The notes beneath the pieces were generated by a model. It worked only from the letters and a program-made list of their open reading frames with translations. It was not told where the DNA came from and ran no database searches. A DNA stretch of 55,501 nt from GCA-020343675 sp964462945. Its GTDB lineage: Bacteria; Planctomycetota; Phycisphaerae; Sedimentisphaerales; Anaerobacaceae. The stretch lies in NCBI GenBank assembly GCA_964462945.1, contig CAYWZW010000033.1, positions 1-55,501 on the forward strand, read 5' to 3'. This document shows positions 18,674-27,287 of the stretch, one piece after another. Numbering within the stretch: position 1 is the stretch's first letter; every line of letters begins with the position of its first letter. The position numbers and the translations under genes are program-made.

Positions 18674-21430
18674 CTATTGCTTCGCCGGCTGCATGAGACG
18701 CTTGAGCTCTTCGAACCAGTTGAGCACGACGTTGATACCGGCGGGCGCCGGCTCCTGCGGGTCCTGGATCATCAGGAATCGCCCGTCCGGCCCCACGTCA
18801 TAAGTTTGGCACGACAGACAACTGACATATCGCCCTTCGAACAGCTCCCGCGAGCCGACGACCCTGAGCTGCGGCTCGGTTTCAACGGCTGCGGCCAGCA
18901 CCTTGCCGCCGTTGAGGTAGTACAATTCCTTGCCGTCGCGAGACCAGACCGGCTGGATGCCGCCCTGGTTGGAGATCATGGTCTTCGGGCCCGGCCCGGG
19001 ATACGGCTCGGCGTAAATCTCCCAACTGCCCGACTCCTCGGAGCTGTAGGCCACCCACCGGCCGTCGGGCGACCACACGGCGTGTCTTTGGTTATTGTTC
19101 CGGCGGGCGAAGGACACGGCCTGACCCTTTGCCTCGCCGGCCAACTGGATGATCCAGATATCCTGGTCGAGCTTGAAACGCTCCGGGTCACTGGTCACAA
19201 CCAGCAGCTTCTGGCCGTCCGGCGAGCAGGACGTCGGAAGCCGAAAATCGTCGATGGCTTCGAGCCGCTCCGCCTCGCCGCCGCCGTCCGCGTTTTGCCA
19301 AAACAGCTTGCTGAACGACGAGTAGATGATGCGCCGGCCATCCGGCGTCCAGACCGGATTGGAGCTGGCTCCGTCGGAAGTCAGCGGCTTCAAGATTTTC
19401 CGCATCACGTCGTATATCCAGAGGTCGGAGCCGTCCGCATCGGCGATGCTGAAGGCCACGAACATCCCATCGGGCGAGATACTGACGGAATGATAATTGC
19501 GAGGCGATGCGGCCAGCAGCAGGGTCTGACCCTCTTTATCCACCCAGACCGGCGTCAGCTCGGTGCCGCGCGTCGCCACGGGGATGTAGGCCAGCGAGCC
19601 GTCCTCGGCAACGGCAAACTGGGCCGAGCTGCTGCCCGGCGTCGTCACGTCCTTGAGGACCGGAACATGAGGGCCGCCAACGATAAGGCTCTCGATGTCG
19701 AAAGGCACAGCATATACTGTCTCTCTGCGGCCATAGAGCAGATGGCCGCTCGAGACGTATCGGGCATACGAGCCGCCTTTGAACAGAACGCGGCGTTCGC
19801 CCGTCTGGAGCGAATACAGCTCGAACTGCCACTCGTCGAGGCCGCCTTCACGGACGCTGGTGAAGAGCACGTACTTTCCGCCGGGCAAGATCTGCGGCCA
19901 GTAGTGGCCGTGCTCGCCCGCGTTCGGGTCCGGCGCCGTCAACTGCGAGAGGCCCTGCCCGGAGTCCGAGATTCGCCAGAGGCCCGTGTCGGTGACCGGC
20001 GTGAAAATGATGGCGCCGTCGGCGCCCCAGCTTCCGCCGCGGAATTCCAGGCACTCGCCCAAAACGATAGGCTCGCCGCCTTTGATGGACACCTTCTTGA
20101 GCTTGCGTTGGAAATGGTCCACATAGCCCACCCACCGGCCGTCGGGCGAGAAGAACGGGCTGATCGCACCTTCCGTCCCTGCCAGCGGCCTGGCCTTGAA
20201 CTCGTCCATCTCGCGGACGTAGATGCGTCTTCTTCTGTCTCGATCCTCCTCGACGTAGGCCAGGCGCTTACCGTCGGGGGCAAGCGCCAGGGCATGGTGC
20301 CACAATGCCTCCATCGCAAGGCTCGTCTGCGGATGGATGACAAAGCTCCGGGACGCTTCCTCGTGCGGCAGGCCGGAAGGCAAGCGGCCCACGATGCCGG
20401 CCACGCCCAGAACCATACCCAGAATCAGACAGACAATACCCACCGCCATGAGTTTCTTCCAGCCCGGCACGCGCGCGGCCTCCAGAGAGGCCGTCGTCAT
20501 CGGCGGGGCAACCGCCGGCTGGTTCAAGGTCTCATTGATCTCAATCGCCGCGTCCGCAATGTCGTGAAGGCGCCGGCGTGCGTCCTTTTCCAGGCAGCGC
20601 CGCAGCAGGACTCGAACGTTGGCGGGCGTGCTCTCCGGAAGCTGGCGCCAGTCGGGCTCGGTCTCCAGGATGCCGGCGAGCGTGTCGGAGCTTGTTTCGC
20701 CCTTGAAGGGGGGCTGGCCCGTCAGCATCTCGTACAGCACACAGCCGAACGACCAGATATCGCTGCGGTGATCGATGGTCTTGCCCCGCGCCTGTTCGGG
20801 GCTCATGTAGCTGGGTGTTCCGATGATGCGGCCGGGCAGGGTGATGGTGCTGTCCTCGTCGCAGACACCGGCCTCGACGGTCTTGGCGATGCCAAAGTCC
20901 AGCACCTTGACGAGGCCCTCGTCGTCGATCTTGATGTTGCCGGGCTTCAGGTCCCGGTGGATCACCCCCTTGCCGTGCGCCGCCGAGACCGCTTCGGCGA
21001 TCTGCAGCGCGATGGGCAGCGCTTCTTCGAGCGTCAATCGGCCCCAGGCGATTCGCTCGGCCAACGTCTGGCCGGGGACGTATTCGAGAACGAGGTACCC
21101 GCCGGCCTCAGGCTGCTCAAGCTCTTCATAGATCGCGGCGATGTTCGGATGATTCAACGACGCCAGGACTTTGGCCTCGCGTTTGAGCCGGGACCGGGTC
21201 GCCGCGTCGCTCATCATGTCGGGCGGAAGGCTCTTGATGGCCACGGGGCGGTCAAGCGTCGGGTCTCGCGCCAGGTACACGACGCCCATGCCCCCTCGCC
21301 CTAATTCCCGCTCGATCTGAAACCGCCCGATCCGGCCGCCCGGGCGGACAGCGGAACCATCAGGGCCGGCCGCCGGAGGCTGGCCGTCTTCGCCCGCCTG
21401 GTTACTGTTTCGCTTCTCAGGGTCGCTCAT
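18674..21430 (-). CDS. Membrane Ser/Thr protein kinase with C-terminal PD40/TolB-like propeller
   Basis: The 918-residue protein has a cytoplasmic Hanks-type kinase domain (about 37-290) with all catalytic elements: glycine loop GRGGMGVVY (44-52), K66 in VAIK, HRDLKPGN (158-165), DFG (178-180) and GTPSYMSPEQ. One membrane helix (about 326-348) is followed by a large extracytoplasmic propeller of PD40/WD40-like repeats (SPDGRRIIYSS-type blades, several copies of SPDGRWVAY). This layout is common in Planctomycetota and Acidobacteriota and suggests sensing outside and phosphorylation inside. It is 44 bp after the DUF362-SMP-30 gene and precedes the sialidase-like fusion, so it may report on the same process. 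Confidence 0.93.
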   Translation of the reverse strand: MSDPEKRNSNQAGEDGQPPAAGPDGSAVRPGGRIGRFQIERELGRGGMGVVYLARDPTLDRPVAIKSLPPDMMSDAATRSRLKREAKVLASLNHPNIAAIYEELEQPEAGGYLVLEYVPGQTLAERIAWGRLTLEEALPIALQIAEAVSAAHGKGVIHRDLKPGNIKIDDEGLVKVLDFGIAKTVEAGVCDEDSTITLPGRIIGTPSYMSPEQARGKTIDHRSDIWSFGCVLYEMLTGQPPFKGETSSDTLAGILETEPDWRQLPESTPANVRVLLRRCLEKDARRRLHDIADAAIEINETLNQPAVAPPMTTASLEAARVPGWKKLMAVGIVCLILGMVLGVAGIVGRLPSGLPHEEASRSFVIHPQTSLAMEALWHHALALAPDGKRLAYVEEDRDRRRRIYVREMDEFKARPLAGTEGAISPFFSPDGRWVGYVDHFQRKLKKVSIKGGEPIVLGECLEFRGGSWGADGAIIFTPVTDTGLWRISDSGQGLSQLTAPDPNAGEHGHYWPQILPGGKYVLFTSVREGGLDEWQFELYSLQTGERRVLFKGGSYARYVSSGHLLYGRRETVYAVPFDIESLIVGGPHVPVLKDVTTPGSSSAQFAVAEDGSLAYIPVATRGTELTPVWVDKEGQTLLLAASPRNYHSVSISPDGMFVAFSIADADGSDLWIYDVMRKILKPLTSDGASSNPVWTPDGRRIIYSSFSKLFWQNADGGGEAERLEAIDDFRLPTSCSPDGQKLLVVTSDPERFKLDQDIWIIQLAGEAKGQAVSFARRNNNQRHAVWSPDGRWVAYSSEESGSWEIYAEPYPGPGPKTMISNQGGIQPVWSRDGKELYYLNGGKVLAAAVETEPQLRVVGSRELFEGRYVSCLSCQTYDVGPDGRFLMIQDPQEPAPAGINVVLNWFEELKRLMQPAKQ

Positions 21431-21474
21431 CGGCGTCCCACCGTAAGGTGTCCCTCACGGGACTTTCCCGTTGC

Positions 21475-23916
21475 CTACTGCACGCCCTTGACCCGCATGC
21501 GCAGGCCGTAGAGTGACTTTTGGGCGGTGATAAAGAGCGTGTGCCGGTCTTTGCCGCCGAAGGTGACGTTGGCCGTCCAGCCGGCGTCGATGGGAATCTG
21601 CTCGATCTGCTCGCCCGCCGGGTTGAAGACCGTGACACCTTTTCCCGTCAGATAAACGTTGCCCTCATTGTCGATGGTCATGCCGTCCGAGCCCATCGAG
21701 CAAAAGAGCGTCTTTTCGGACAGCGTCCCATCGGCGTTCGTGCGGTACTTGTAGGTTTTCTTGCCCCCGATATCGGCGACGTAGAGATATTTGCCGTCGG
21801 GCGTCCCGATAATGCCGTTGGGCTGCACCAGGTCCTCGGTCACCCGTATCAGCGTCTTGCGGTCGGGCGCCAGGTAATAGACGTGCTGGCCGTCCTGCTG
21901 CATCGCCGGATCGCGGGTCCAGTAGGGCCTTTTGTAGAGCGGGTCGGTGAAGTAGATGCCGCCATCGGGGGCGATCCACAGGTCATTGGGGCCGTTGAGT
22001 TTCTTGCCCTTGTAGTCCTTGACGAGCACGGTCGCCTTGCCGTTGGCGTCAATCGACCACAGCTCGTTGTCGAGGTCCGCACAGGCCAGCAGGTTGCCGC
22101 GTTTGTCGAAGTAAAGGCCGTTGGCCCTGCCCGGACTCTCGTGCCAGGTTGACAATTTGCCGTCCACCGACCATTTGTGAATCCGGTTGTTCGGCTGGTC
22201 GGTGAAGAAGACGTTTCCCTCGGCGTCCACCGCCGGGCCTTCGGTAAACGAAAAACCGTCGGCAAGCTTTTCCACTTTCGCCCCCGGCGCGATGATGCTT
22301 GCCCGCCTCACCTCTGGCGGGCCGGCCTTATCCTCGCCCGCCGGGGTCACGGCGACCAGTTCGATGCCCTTACCCCTCCCCAGGTTGCGGGAGTATTTCT
22401 TCTCCTGCGGGTTGTTCCAGTGCTCGTGCACGCCGAGGCTGGCTAATCTCTTTTGGCTGCCGGCATGGTCGGGGTCATAGAACGTCCCCGAAGGCGGATT
22501 ATCCGCCAGCGCGGCCTCGTGCAAATAATCATCGACGCCGACCTTTCGCGGATGGTCCTCGTATTCGGCATAGAGAAAATCGAAGCCGACCGAGTCAATG
22601 GCCACCGGGTCCTGCGAAGCCAGGAGACTCGACGTCCAGTCGCCGTTGAAGGGCGGCGATTTCCACCGCCTCGGCCCCTTTTCCATATCCACCGGATGGA
22701 TCCCGCAGTACAGGCCGTCAAGCAGATACAACACGGTCTTGCCGCCGGTGTGCGAATGTCCCATCAGGTCCACCAAGTTCCTGTATATTCCGGTCTGTTT
22801 GGCAAAACCGGCCTGATGGAGGTCGAAGTACCCTTTTTCGGCCGGCCAGCGAATGAGCGAGCCGTAATGGTTCTTCGCGCAGAGCGTCACGCCGGCGCCG
22901 GTATGGGCCTTGAGGTTGGCGAAGTTGATCAGGTATTCGGCCTCGGCAAAAGAGACGGGGACATAGTCCTGCTTGAAGCCGCTCGGGTTAGAGCTCCAGT
23001 AGAGCGGAACCGAAGACTCTATCATCTTGATTCGGCCGAACTTGCCACCGCGATCCAGGCACTGAACATCCGGAAACTCCTTGTGGATGATGTCGTAGTA
23101 CTCGTTGGCGAAATACGCCAGGCTGTCGCAGATGCTGATGTCCGCCGGCTTGACGCCGACTGTACCGACAAGCTGGTGCAGCAGCGCGACGAGCATCTGC
23201 GGCGACGTATTCATATAGTCCATCGTGCTCTCCAGCTTGTAGGTTTCGGCGTTGACTCCGCCGTGCGTGAAGATAAAGCCGACAAAATTCACCTTGACGG
23301 CAATCTTCTCGCCCGGCTTGTACCCGGCGTCGCCTTTGCCGCGAGCTTTATTGAGATGCCTGAACAATGCGTCCCACGCCGCCGCGTCACTGCCCGCTCC
23401 GGTCAGCTCACAAATCGCCCTGGACATCATCTTTTGGACATGCTCGCGGTCGGTGTGCTCTGCTTGCCACGGATGTCCCTGCCCGGGCCCTTCCCAATCC
23501 GTGGCCTGCGGGTCATGCACCCAGACGACGCGGCCGGGATGAATACCTTTGGCCGTGCCTATCGGCTCATTGGCAGGCTGCGGCTGAGCTAAGGCGGACT
23601 TCTCGCCGGTCGCGCTCAGGGTTATCCACAGGGCGCCGACGCTCAGAGCGACACATGCCAGACCCATGAGGTACCGCCGGCGAGAGAAGCTGACCTTGGC
23701 CTTCCTGAAGGCCGCCGCCGACGCACCGAGCGCCAGGAGCCAGGCCACAAAGCCCGAAGCCAATGGAAAAGCCACCCGCTGGCACGGATAGAGCGCCCGC
23801 GAGGGCTTGGGGATCACCCGGATCAAAAACCATATCAGCGACGCCAGACCCGCGATTGGAAACACGTACTTCAACCATCGATATTTGCCGCCGTCTTTGC
23901 TTCTGCCGAATTGCAT
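21475..23916 (-). CDS. Membrane DUF362 protein fused to an SMP-30/gluconolactonase propeller
   Basis: The protein has 813 residues from the ATG at 23916, chosen for its GGAGG ribosome site; the frame is open 39 codons further but without support. It has three membrane helices (about 13-110), with a conserved IPKPSRALYPCQRVAFPLAS loop. The DUF362 domain (about 140-500; KVNFVGF, CAKNHYGSLIRW, DPVAIDSVGFDFLYAEYED) is followed by an SMP-30 propeller (about 530-813). DUF362 function is not settled; members often occur with iron-sulfur clusters, but none is seen here. Its SMP-30 part closely matches that of the gene at 13171-14736. It is the first gene of the minus-strand block. Confidence 0.87.
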   Translation of the reverse strand: MQFGRSKDGGKYRWLKYVFPIAGLASLIWFLIRVIPKPSRALYPCQRVAFPLASGFVAWLLALGASAAAFRKAKVSFSRRRYLMGLACVALSVGALWITLSATGEKSALAQPQPANEPIGTAKGIHPGRVVWVHDPQATDWEGPGQGHPWQAEHTDREHVQKMMSRAICELTGAGSDAAAWDALFRHLNKARGKGDAGYKPGEKIAVKVNFVGFIFTHGGVNAETYKLESTMDYMNTSPQMLVALLHQLVGTVGVKPADISICDSLAYFANEYYDIIHKEFPDVQCLDRGGKFGRIKMIESSVPLYWSSNPSGFKQDYVPVSFAEAEYLINFANLKAHTGAGVTLCAKNHYGSLIRWPAEKGYFDLHQAGFAKQTGIYRNLVDLMGHSHTGGKTVLYLLDGLYCGIHPVDMEKGPRRWKSPPFNGDWTSSLLASQDPVAIDSVGFDFLYAEYEDHPRKVGVDDYLHEAALADNPPSGTFYDPDHAGSQKRLASLGVHEHWNNPQEKKYSRNLGRGKGIELVAVTPAGEDKAGPPEVRRASIIAPGAKVEKLADGFSFTEGPAVDAEGNVFFTDQPNNRIHKWSVDGKLSTWHESPGRANGLYFDKRGNLLACADLDNELWSIDANGKATVLVKDYKGKKLNGPNDLWIAPDGGIYFTDPLYKRPYWTRDPAMQQDGQHVYYLAPDRKTLIRVTEDLVQPNGIIGTPDGKYLYVADIGGKKTYKYRTNADGTLSEKTLFCSMGSDGMTIDNEGNVYLTGKGVTVFNPAGEQIEQIPIDAGWTANVTFGGKDRHTLFITAQKSLYGLRMRVKGVQ

Positions 23917-23980
23917 TGTTCTGACCTCCAGAATAATCAGCTCTATTTCTTCCTCAATCGACGCCGGCCCGCCAGATTTA

Positions 23981-24000
23981 CCCGCCTTACGTATGGCGGG
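23981..24000. repeat. REP-like hairpin
   Basis: CCCGCC and GGCGGG pair around TTACGTAT. A similar element (TCCGCC-TAACGCAT-GGCGGA) occurs at 7780-7799, so this may be a small repeat family. It lies upstream of the DUF362-SMP-30 gene, within a 600-bp gene-free stretch that ends at 24516. Confidence 0.4.
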
Positions 24001-24353
24001 CAAGAGGCGGGCAGGCCGACCAGGAACCATCAAAACAAATAGACGGCATAAATTCTACAAGACCCCTCCGGCGGCGTCAAACCAAAACGCCGGCCGATCA
24101 AGCTCTTCAAACATGGTTTTACTTCTTCGTTCGACCACGTCCTTTGGGATTTCCGCACAAAACCCGTCCGCCGCCAAACCCGGCTTGAGAAAAAAGTCTA
24201 TGAGAGGGGAAATCCCGGCTTGACAATTGCGGGGCGCAGTAAGATACTATGCCATTGTTTGAAGCAGAGATGTATTGTGCCGAAGGTTCGTGACAGGATG
24301 CTGGTATTGGCGTCAAGAGTCCCGTGGACGAGCTATAGAGGAGAATCGCAGGT

Positions 24354-24497
24354 GTGTTATGCAGAAACCATATATCACCCCATCCTAAGCGTTGCAGACG
24401 CCTTAACGGCCTGTATTCACAAGGCTTATGCCGATTTAAGCGCTGGGGTGTTAGGCCGCGAATTCGCGGCCCAAAGGTGTTATGAAGAAACCATATA
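24354..24497. repeat. Direct repeats flanking a palindrome, upstream of the gene cassette
   Basis: Two 21-bp direct repeats (24354-24374 and 24477-24497; GTGTTATG-c/a-AGAAACCATATA) differ at one base. Between them are a perfect 18-bp palindrome (GGCCGCGAATTCGCGGCC, 24454-24471) and a GTTAGGC motif that resembles an integron core site. The unit has the look of a small non-autonomous element or decayed attC site. It ends just before the start of the cassette gene. Confidence 0.45.
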
Positions 24498-24516
24498 ACC
24501 ATTGTTAGTTGCAGAT

Positions 24517-25458
24517 ATGAAATCAGAGAACATACACGCAGTAACCGGCGCATTTGGCTACTCTGGGAAGTACATCGCCGGGCGACTTCTCGCGGAGGGC
24601 AAAGCCGTCGTGACCCTCACGAACTCCACCCACCGCAGGAATCCCTTTGGTGGCCGATTACGCGCCATTCCCTTCCATTTCGACGAACCCCAGCGGCTCA
24701 CGGAATCGCTCCGCGGCGTGTCTGTCCTCTACAACACGTACTGGGTGCGTTTCAACCACCGGAGCTTTATGCACGCAGACGCCGTGCGGAACACCATGAC
24801 TCTTTTCGATGCCGCAAAGGCGGCGGGAGTTGAGCGCGTCGTTCATGTGAGCATCACGAATCCGTCAGAGGACTCGCCACTTGAGTACTTCAGCGGGAAA
24901 GCACGCCTTGAACGCGCACTTGTGGAGAGCGGCCTATCCCATGCAATCCTACGGCCAACGGTGCTATTCGGTAAGGAGGACATCCTGGTGAACAACATCG
25001 CGTGGGCCTTGCGCCACCTCCCGCTATTTGGCGTCTTCGGCGACGGCCAATACAAGCTCCAGCCGATCTACGTGGACGACCTCGCCGAAATAGCTGTGCA
25101 GCAGGGAAGAGACCGCAAGAACCGCGTGATTGAAGCCATCGGACCAGAAACCTTCACGTACCGAGGTCTCGTCGAGACTGTTGGCGAAATCATCGGCAAG
25201 AAGCGCCCAATCATTTCGGTTCCACCTGCGGTCGGATATGCCGTGGGATGGGTCATCGGCAAGCTAGTTGGCGATGTGATGATCACGAGGGAGGAGATCA
25301 CGGGGTTGATGGCCAATCTCCTCTATGTGAACTCACCACCTGCCGGGATGACGAGACTTACAGAATGGGCAACAGAGCGCTCCTCAACATTGGGACTCCG
25401 CTATACGAGGGAGCTTGCCCGGAGGAAGGATCGTGAAGCAGAATACAAAAGCAACTAA
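24517..25458 (+). CDS. NAD(P)-binding atypical short-chain dehydrogenase, probable integron cassette gene
   Basis: The 313-residue protein starts at the ATG at 24517. A Rossmann motif variant (AVTGAFGYSGKYIAGRLL, about 7-24) and a later NmrA/NDUFA9-type pattern (VSITNPSEDSPLEYFSGKA, ILRPTVLFGKEDILVNNIAW, QPIYVDDLAEI) place it with atypical SDRs, many of which bind NAD(P)H without a clear catalytic triad. Codon and base use differ slightly from neighbours. The stop codon overlaps the 5' edge of an attC-like site, and the start is 16 nt after a TTAG motif, as in mobile gene cassettes. Substrate unknown. Confidence 0.82.
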   Translation: MKSENIHAVTGAFGYSGKYIAGRLLAEGKAVVTLTNSTHRRNPFGGRLRAIPFHFDEPQRLTESLRGVSVLYNTYWVRFNHRSFMHADAVRNTMTLFDAAKAAGVERVVHVSITNPSEDSPLEYFSGKARLERALVESGLSHAILRPTVLFGKEDILVNNIAWALRHLPLFGVFGDGQYKLQPIYVDDLAEIAVQQGRDRKNRVIEAIGPETFTYRGLVETVGEIIGKKRPIISVPPAVGYAVGWVIGKLVGDVMITREEITGLMANLLYVNSPPAGMTRLTEWATERSSTLGLRYTRELARRKDREAEYKSN

Positions 25459-25524
25459 CCATCGGCTGGAGTTTACGGGTGACCCGCTGCGCGGCTCCCC
25501 CGAAACTCAGCCGTAGCGTTAGGG
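25453..25524 (+). other. attC-like integron recombination site
   Basis: Core CTAAC (25455-25459) pairs with GTTAG (25518-25522). Inside them CGGCTG-G-AGTTT pairs with AAACT-CAGCCG, leaving one extrahelical G on the 5' strand, followed by further G/C pairs to the hairpin centre. Core sites, an extrahelical base and a length of about 70 bp are the hallmarks of attC sites. The outermost bases deviate from the RYYYAAC/GTTRRRY consensus. No integrase is visible in the window. Confidence 0.65.
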
Positions 25525-25549
25525 CTCACGAGCACCGAGGGATCACACT

Positions 25550-25633
25550 ATGAGCATCTTTCGCAGGACCAGCCCGACCGAGCAGCTACTGAACTGTAAT
25601 ACTCCCACTTTTTCAGACCGGTGGATAAGATAG
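25550..25633 (+). pseudogene. Interrupted 5' fragment of a possible second cassette gene
   Basis: An ATG at 25550, 26 bp after the attC-like core, has GAGG a few bases upstream and reads MSIFRRTSPTEQLLN before passing into IS3-like sequence at about 25595 and ending at 25633. It is positioned as the start of the next cassette, cut by the insertion. Too short to assign. Confidence 0.3.
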
Positions 25634-25713
25634 TGTGGCTGTGGTATGGTAGCGTCAGAAAGGAGGCTATTGTGGCACAGCGGCGGAAGTTTAGCGGTCA
25701 GTTTAAGGCCCGT
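25595..25713 (+). mobile_element. IS3-family remnant: left end and first codons of OrfA
   Basis: A GTG at 25672, preceded by AAGGAGG, starts MAQRRKFSGQFKA, the signature N-terminus of IS3-family OrfA proteins. It breaks off after about 13 codons at 25713. The preceding 75 bp, starting with TGTAATACTCCCAC, are probably the left inverted-repeat end. The rest of the element is lost. Confidence 0.6.
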
Positions 25714-25740
25714 TCCCGGCCGAGTGTATCGGCGGCCCAT

Positions 25741-26202
25741 TCAATCCGGCTGGCGGGGCGGGTTTCTGAGCTTGTGTCTTGCCCCGTAGCGTTCCAGGGG
25801 CTTAGCCAGTTTTCCAAGAACCGCCAGGACAATAAGTGCAGCAACGGTGGCTATGGCGGCCAGGTAATAGAGGTGCGCTCCGCAGGCTGTTCCGATACTG
25901 GCGACCAGCCAGATCGTGGCCGCCGTTGTCAGGCCATGCACGCCGCCCTGGTCCTGGATGATGGCGCCGGCGCCCAGGAAGCCCACGCCGGTCACGATTT
26001 GGGCCGCGATTCTTGTAACCGAACCCTCGGCGGTACCGACCGCCATCTGCCTGGAGATGATGGTGAAGACTGCTGCGCCAAGGCATATCAGGACGTTTGT
26101 TCGCAGCCCGGCGGCCTTGCCGCTGATTTCCCTCTCGACCCCGATTGCCGCCCCGAAAATTACGGCCAGGATTATGCTGAACAAATCTTCCGGCCAAACC
26201 AT
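25741..26202 (-). CDS. MgtC/SapB family membrane protein
   Basis: The 153-residue protein has four or five membrane helices and typical motifs (AAIGVEREISGKAAGLRTNVL, then GVGFLGAGAIIQ and VHGLTTAATIWLVASIG). The family is linked to magnesium limitation and acid adaptation in enterobacteria; many bacterial members are untested. Only the conserved membrane part is present, without the C-terminal ACT-like domain. The start is 4 bp after the stop of DHQ synthase II, so the two are co-transcribed, a pairing with no obvious metabolic reason. Confidence 0.9.
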   Translation of the reverse strand: MVWPEDLFSIILAVIFGAAIGVEREISGKAAGLRTNVLICLGAAVFTIISRQMAVGTAEGSVTRIAAQIVTGVGFLGAGAIIQDQGGVHGLTTAATIWLVASIGTACGAHLYYLAAIATVAALIVLAVLGKLAKPLERYGARHKLRNPPRQPD

Positions 26203-26206
26203 GCCT

Positions 26207-27202
26207 CTACCTTTCTATGAGGGTCTCATCGACCTGCATGCCGAAATGCCTGCCGGCCTTCTCGATGTGGCCCAGGACCTTGTCGCCCGGCTTCAACGCC
26301 GTCACGGACACCGCCTTGCCGTCGGGACTGACCAGGCGAATCGTCTCGGCGTTCTGCAAAACCAGGCTGATCGGCTGACCCTCCGCCTCGGCCTCGACGA
26401 GCATCATCGGCCTTTTCTCGATTTTGTTCCGGCCCAGATAGGCGGTTTGACTCTTGCCCTGAAAATCCACAATCATCACCTCGTCGCCGGCTTTCAGGTC
26501 GGCCAAGTACTTGGTCTTGCCGCCCGGCGTCAAAGTATAGGCGTGCACGGCCCCGGCGTTGACGCGGAACGGACGGGACGCCACGTATGGATTATCAATG
26601 GATTCGGAATGTACGAGAAAAAAGCCCGACGCGGTGTTGCCGACGAGCATCCCTTCGCCCAAGGCCATTTGCGTGCAGGTATCGAGGCAGGCCCGGTCGC
26701 CCATGCCCAGTTGCCTCGCGGCGCTGACGGTGGCGGTTACAAGGGCGATCTTCTCGCTGACGCCTTGAATGACCTCCGCCGTCCTTTTAATCTCGTTCAC
26801 GTCGCGCGTCTTCAGTACCACGCCATCGACGCCTTTTTCAAGTATCTCGACCATCAATTTGGCCTGCGCGCTGTTCTCGACCTGCACCATGATATTCCCG
26901 CCCCGGCGGGCGAGCAGATTCTCTATGGGTATAATCGTCCAGTCCAGCATTCTCAGGACAACAATTTTTCCGACGGGCGCGGCCGCCGCTTTGTCCTCGT
27001 CCTGCTTGCCGGCGATATCGATGAACTCGACATCCACGCCGGGCTTGAGGTCGCCGCCGGCCTCGACCGTCCTGATTCTGCCGAACGGCCGGACCTTGTC
27101 ACTATCCCCGTCCGGCAGCACCACCGCCTCGGCCCCGCTCTCCAGCGCCGCGATGGCGATTTCCTTGCTGTACGGAATAACATTCACCCAGAGTTTCTTC
27201 AT
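26207..27202 (-). CDS. 3-dehydroquinate synthase II (archaeal type)
   Basis: The 331-residue protein matches the MJ1249 type along its length. Recognisable motifs include LKTRDVNEIKRTAEVI, CTQMALGEGMLVGNTASGFF, NPYVASRPFRVNAGAVHAYT and PGDKVLGHIEKAGRHFG. In archaea this enzyme converts 2-amino-3,7-dideoxyheptulosonate (ADH) to 3-dehydroquinate with NAD and loss of ammonia. A related bacterial enzyme, GriH, makes 3-amino-4-hydroxybenzoate. The ADH synthase that makes the substrate is encoded at 39923-40717. A standard AroB also lies in the window, which makes the role here an open question. Co-transcribed with the MgtC gene. Confidence 0.92.
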   Translation of the reverse strand: MKKLWVNVIPYSKEIAIAALESGAEAVVLPDGDSDKVRPFGRIRTVEAGGDLKPGVDVEFIDIAGKQDEDKAAAAPVGKIVVLRMLDWTIIPIENLLARRGGNIMVQVENSAQAKLMVEILEKGVDGVVLKTRDVNEIKRTAEVIQGVSEKIALVTATVSAARQLGMGDRACLDTCTQMALGEGMLVGNTASGFFLVHSESIDNPYVASRPFRVNAGAVHAYTLTPGGKTKYLADLKAGDEVMIVDFQGKSQTAYLGRNKIEKRPMMLVEAEAEGQPISLVLQNAETIRLVSPDGKAVSVTALKPGDKVLGHIEKAGRHFGMQVDETLIER

Positions 27203-27227
27203 TTGATCTGACGCGCTCTCAAATGGG

Positions 27228-27287
27228 CTACGGCGGACTTTTGAGATCGAGGATATCGGCGATGTACAATCGCACGTCTCTGGTCAT
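27228..27287 (-). pseudogene. Truncated HEPN (DUF86-like) toxin gene
   Basis: The ATG at 27285-27287 overlaps the stop of the nucleotidyltransferase gene and reads MTRDVRLYIADILDLKSPP then stops. The first 13 residues match the start of DUF86 HEPN proteins (M-x-R-D-x-x-x-Y-L-x-D-I-L). Nineteen codons remain of an expected 110 or so, so the toxin half is gone. Confidence 0.55.

Noticed and set aside
18584..21304. Open plus-strand frame of about 900 codons
   Set aside because: It is opposite the Ser/Thr kinase gene, which has all catalytic motifs; the plus frame has no recognisable domain and arises from GC-rich codon usage.
22453..23592. Long plus-strand frame
   Set aside because: Mirrors the DUF362-SMP-30 gene on the other strand and lacks domain features.
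25621..26220. Plus-strand frame of 199 codons starting near the IS3 remnant
   Set aside because: It runs antisense to MgtC; only the first 13 codons from 25672 in another part of the frame are IS3-like.
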